From Alphaproteobacteria bacterium (GTDB lineage Bacteria > Pseudomonadota > Alphaproteobacteria > Rhodospirillales > Rhodospirillaceae): a stretch of DNA of 64,000 nucleotides. Each line of letters begins with the position of its first letter. Position 1 is the first letter of the stretch. Location of the stretch: assembly GCA_003246625.1 (NCBI GenBank), contig QJZR01000017.1, positions 248,001 to 312,000 on the forward strand, read 5' to 3'. The position numbers were made by a program, and so were the translations under genes. The notes beneath the pieces are model-generated. The model did no database searches. It was not told where the DNA came from and saw only the letters and a program-made list of their open reading frames with translations. Positions 63,494-64,000 of the stretch are shown here, one piece after another.

Positions 63494-64000
63494 ATGGCTT
63501 ACGCATCGATCAATCCCTATACCGGCGAAACCCTCGCCACCTTCCCCGACGCCACCGACGCCGAGGTCGAAGCGGCCATCACCGCCGCCGACGCAGCCTT
63601 CCGCGATTGGAAGGAAACCCCCTTCGCCCGTCGCGCCGAGGTGATGCGCAATGCGGCGGCCATCCTGCGCCGCGACGGCGACGCCCATGCCCGACTGCTG
63701 ACCCTGGAGATGGGCAAGATCACCGCCGAGGCTCTGGCCGAGGTCGCCCTGTCCGCCGAAATTTTCGAATATTACGCCGACCATGCGGAAGCCCTGCTCG
63801 CCCCCGAGAAACTGCCGCTGAAGTCCGCCGACGAGGGCGAGGCCATGGTGGTGCACGAACCCCTGGGCGTGCTTCTGGCGATCGAGCCGTGGAACTTCCC
63901 GTACTACCAGATCGCCCGGATCATCGCGCCGCAGCTGTCCGCCGGGAATACCATCCTGCTGAAGCACGCTTCCAACGTACCGCAAAGCGCCGCCCTGTTC
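63494..64000 (+). CDS. Succinate-semialdehyde dehydrogenase-like (Sad) N-terminal part
   Basis: This gene runs off the right edge; 169 codons are visible. MAYASINPYTGETLATFPD, RAEVMRNAAAILRRDG, LTLEMGKITAEALAEV and EPWNFPYYQIARIIAPQLSAGNTILLKHASNVP are the aldehyde dehydrogenase N-terminal and NAD-binding parts. The LLKHASNVP segment resembles the Sad/YneI group, which oxidises succinate semialdehyde. The catalytic Cys and Glu lie beyond the window. ATG 63494 follows GAGG. Confidence 0.85.
   Translation, partial: MAYASINPYTGETLATFPDATDAEVEAAITAADAAFRDWKETPFARRAEVMRNAAAILRRDGDAHARLLTLEMGKITAEALAEVALSAEIFEYYADHAEALLAPEKLPLKSADEGEAMVVHEPLGVLLAIEPWNFPYYQIARIIAPQLSAGNTILLKHASNVPQSAALF

Overview
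The window is a gene-dense, GC-rich stretch of an alphaproteobacterial chromosome, most likely from the Rhodospirillales. The evidence is the gene order of the translation/tRNA-modification block, the Irr, MucR and Fur/Mur regulators, the ornithine-lipid genes olsB-olsA, an O2-independent ubiquinone operon (ubiTUV), and cobalamin genes of the early-cobalt-insertion type. I cannot name the genus. No phage, transposase, CRISPR array, rRNA or tRNA was seen.

Layout. 1-6.6 kb: the 5' end of a probable ubiD, a GAF/HD-GYP protein, an SDR dehydrogenase, a 2-hydroxyacid dehydrogenase, an exported SH3 protein, irr, and a nitronate monooxygenase-like flavoprotein. 6.75-28.8 kb: one long minus-strand housekeeping block. 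Read in transcription order it is tsaB, rimI, mucR, fur/mur, olsB, olsA, miaB, phoH, ybeY, corC-like, lnt, an XRE regulator, metK, trmB, rimP, nusA, ylxR, infB, rbfA, truB, rpsO, pnp. Many of its genes overlap by a few bases, and terminators or repeats break it into several transcripts. 28.8-32.3 kb: a D-Ala-D-Ala dipeptidase, a RutE-type nitroreductase, a polysaccharide deacetylase, and ribB behind a clear FMN riboswitch. 32.4-38.3 kb: an unusual copper-type P1B ATPase, then ubiT, ubiU, ubiV and a quinone reductase. 38.6-47.6 kb: a cobalt/cobalamin region with cbiM-PDGLE, a thioesterase, a J-domain protein, cobM (divergent), a His/Cys-tailed cbiX, cobH, cobL, cobI and a cbiG-cobJ fusion. 47.6-57.5 kb: DUF1491, a lone TRAP binding protein, a pseudo-receiver protein, an M23 peptidase, xseA, purD, a pseudo-receiver/HD-GYP protein, a chorismate mutase-like protein and tldD. 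57.7-64 kb: a 1160-residue NfnB/NfnA-like fused flavoprotein, a LivK-type binding protein, a small NAD(P)-binding reductase, and a truncated Sad-like aldehyde dehydrogenase.

How the genes work together. The 22-kb block supplies tRNA modification, ribosome assembly, RNA turnover and S-adenosylmethionine. CbiM and CbiX could bring in and insert cobalt for the corrin-ring enzymes beside them. UbiTUV makes ubiquinone without oxygen. Together with the NfnBA-like protein this suggests an organism that lives partly without oxygen.

Two whole-window themes stand out. A family of GC-rich palindromic intergenic elements sits right after stop codons at about a dozen sites, and some copies carry a reading frame that runs into the next gene. 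Several proteins lack canonical key residues: the ATPase has TGAG in place of TGES, and two receiver-like domains lack the phospho-acceptor aspartate.
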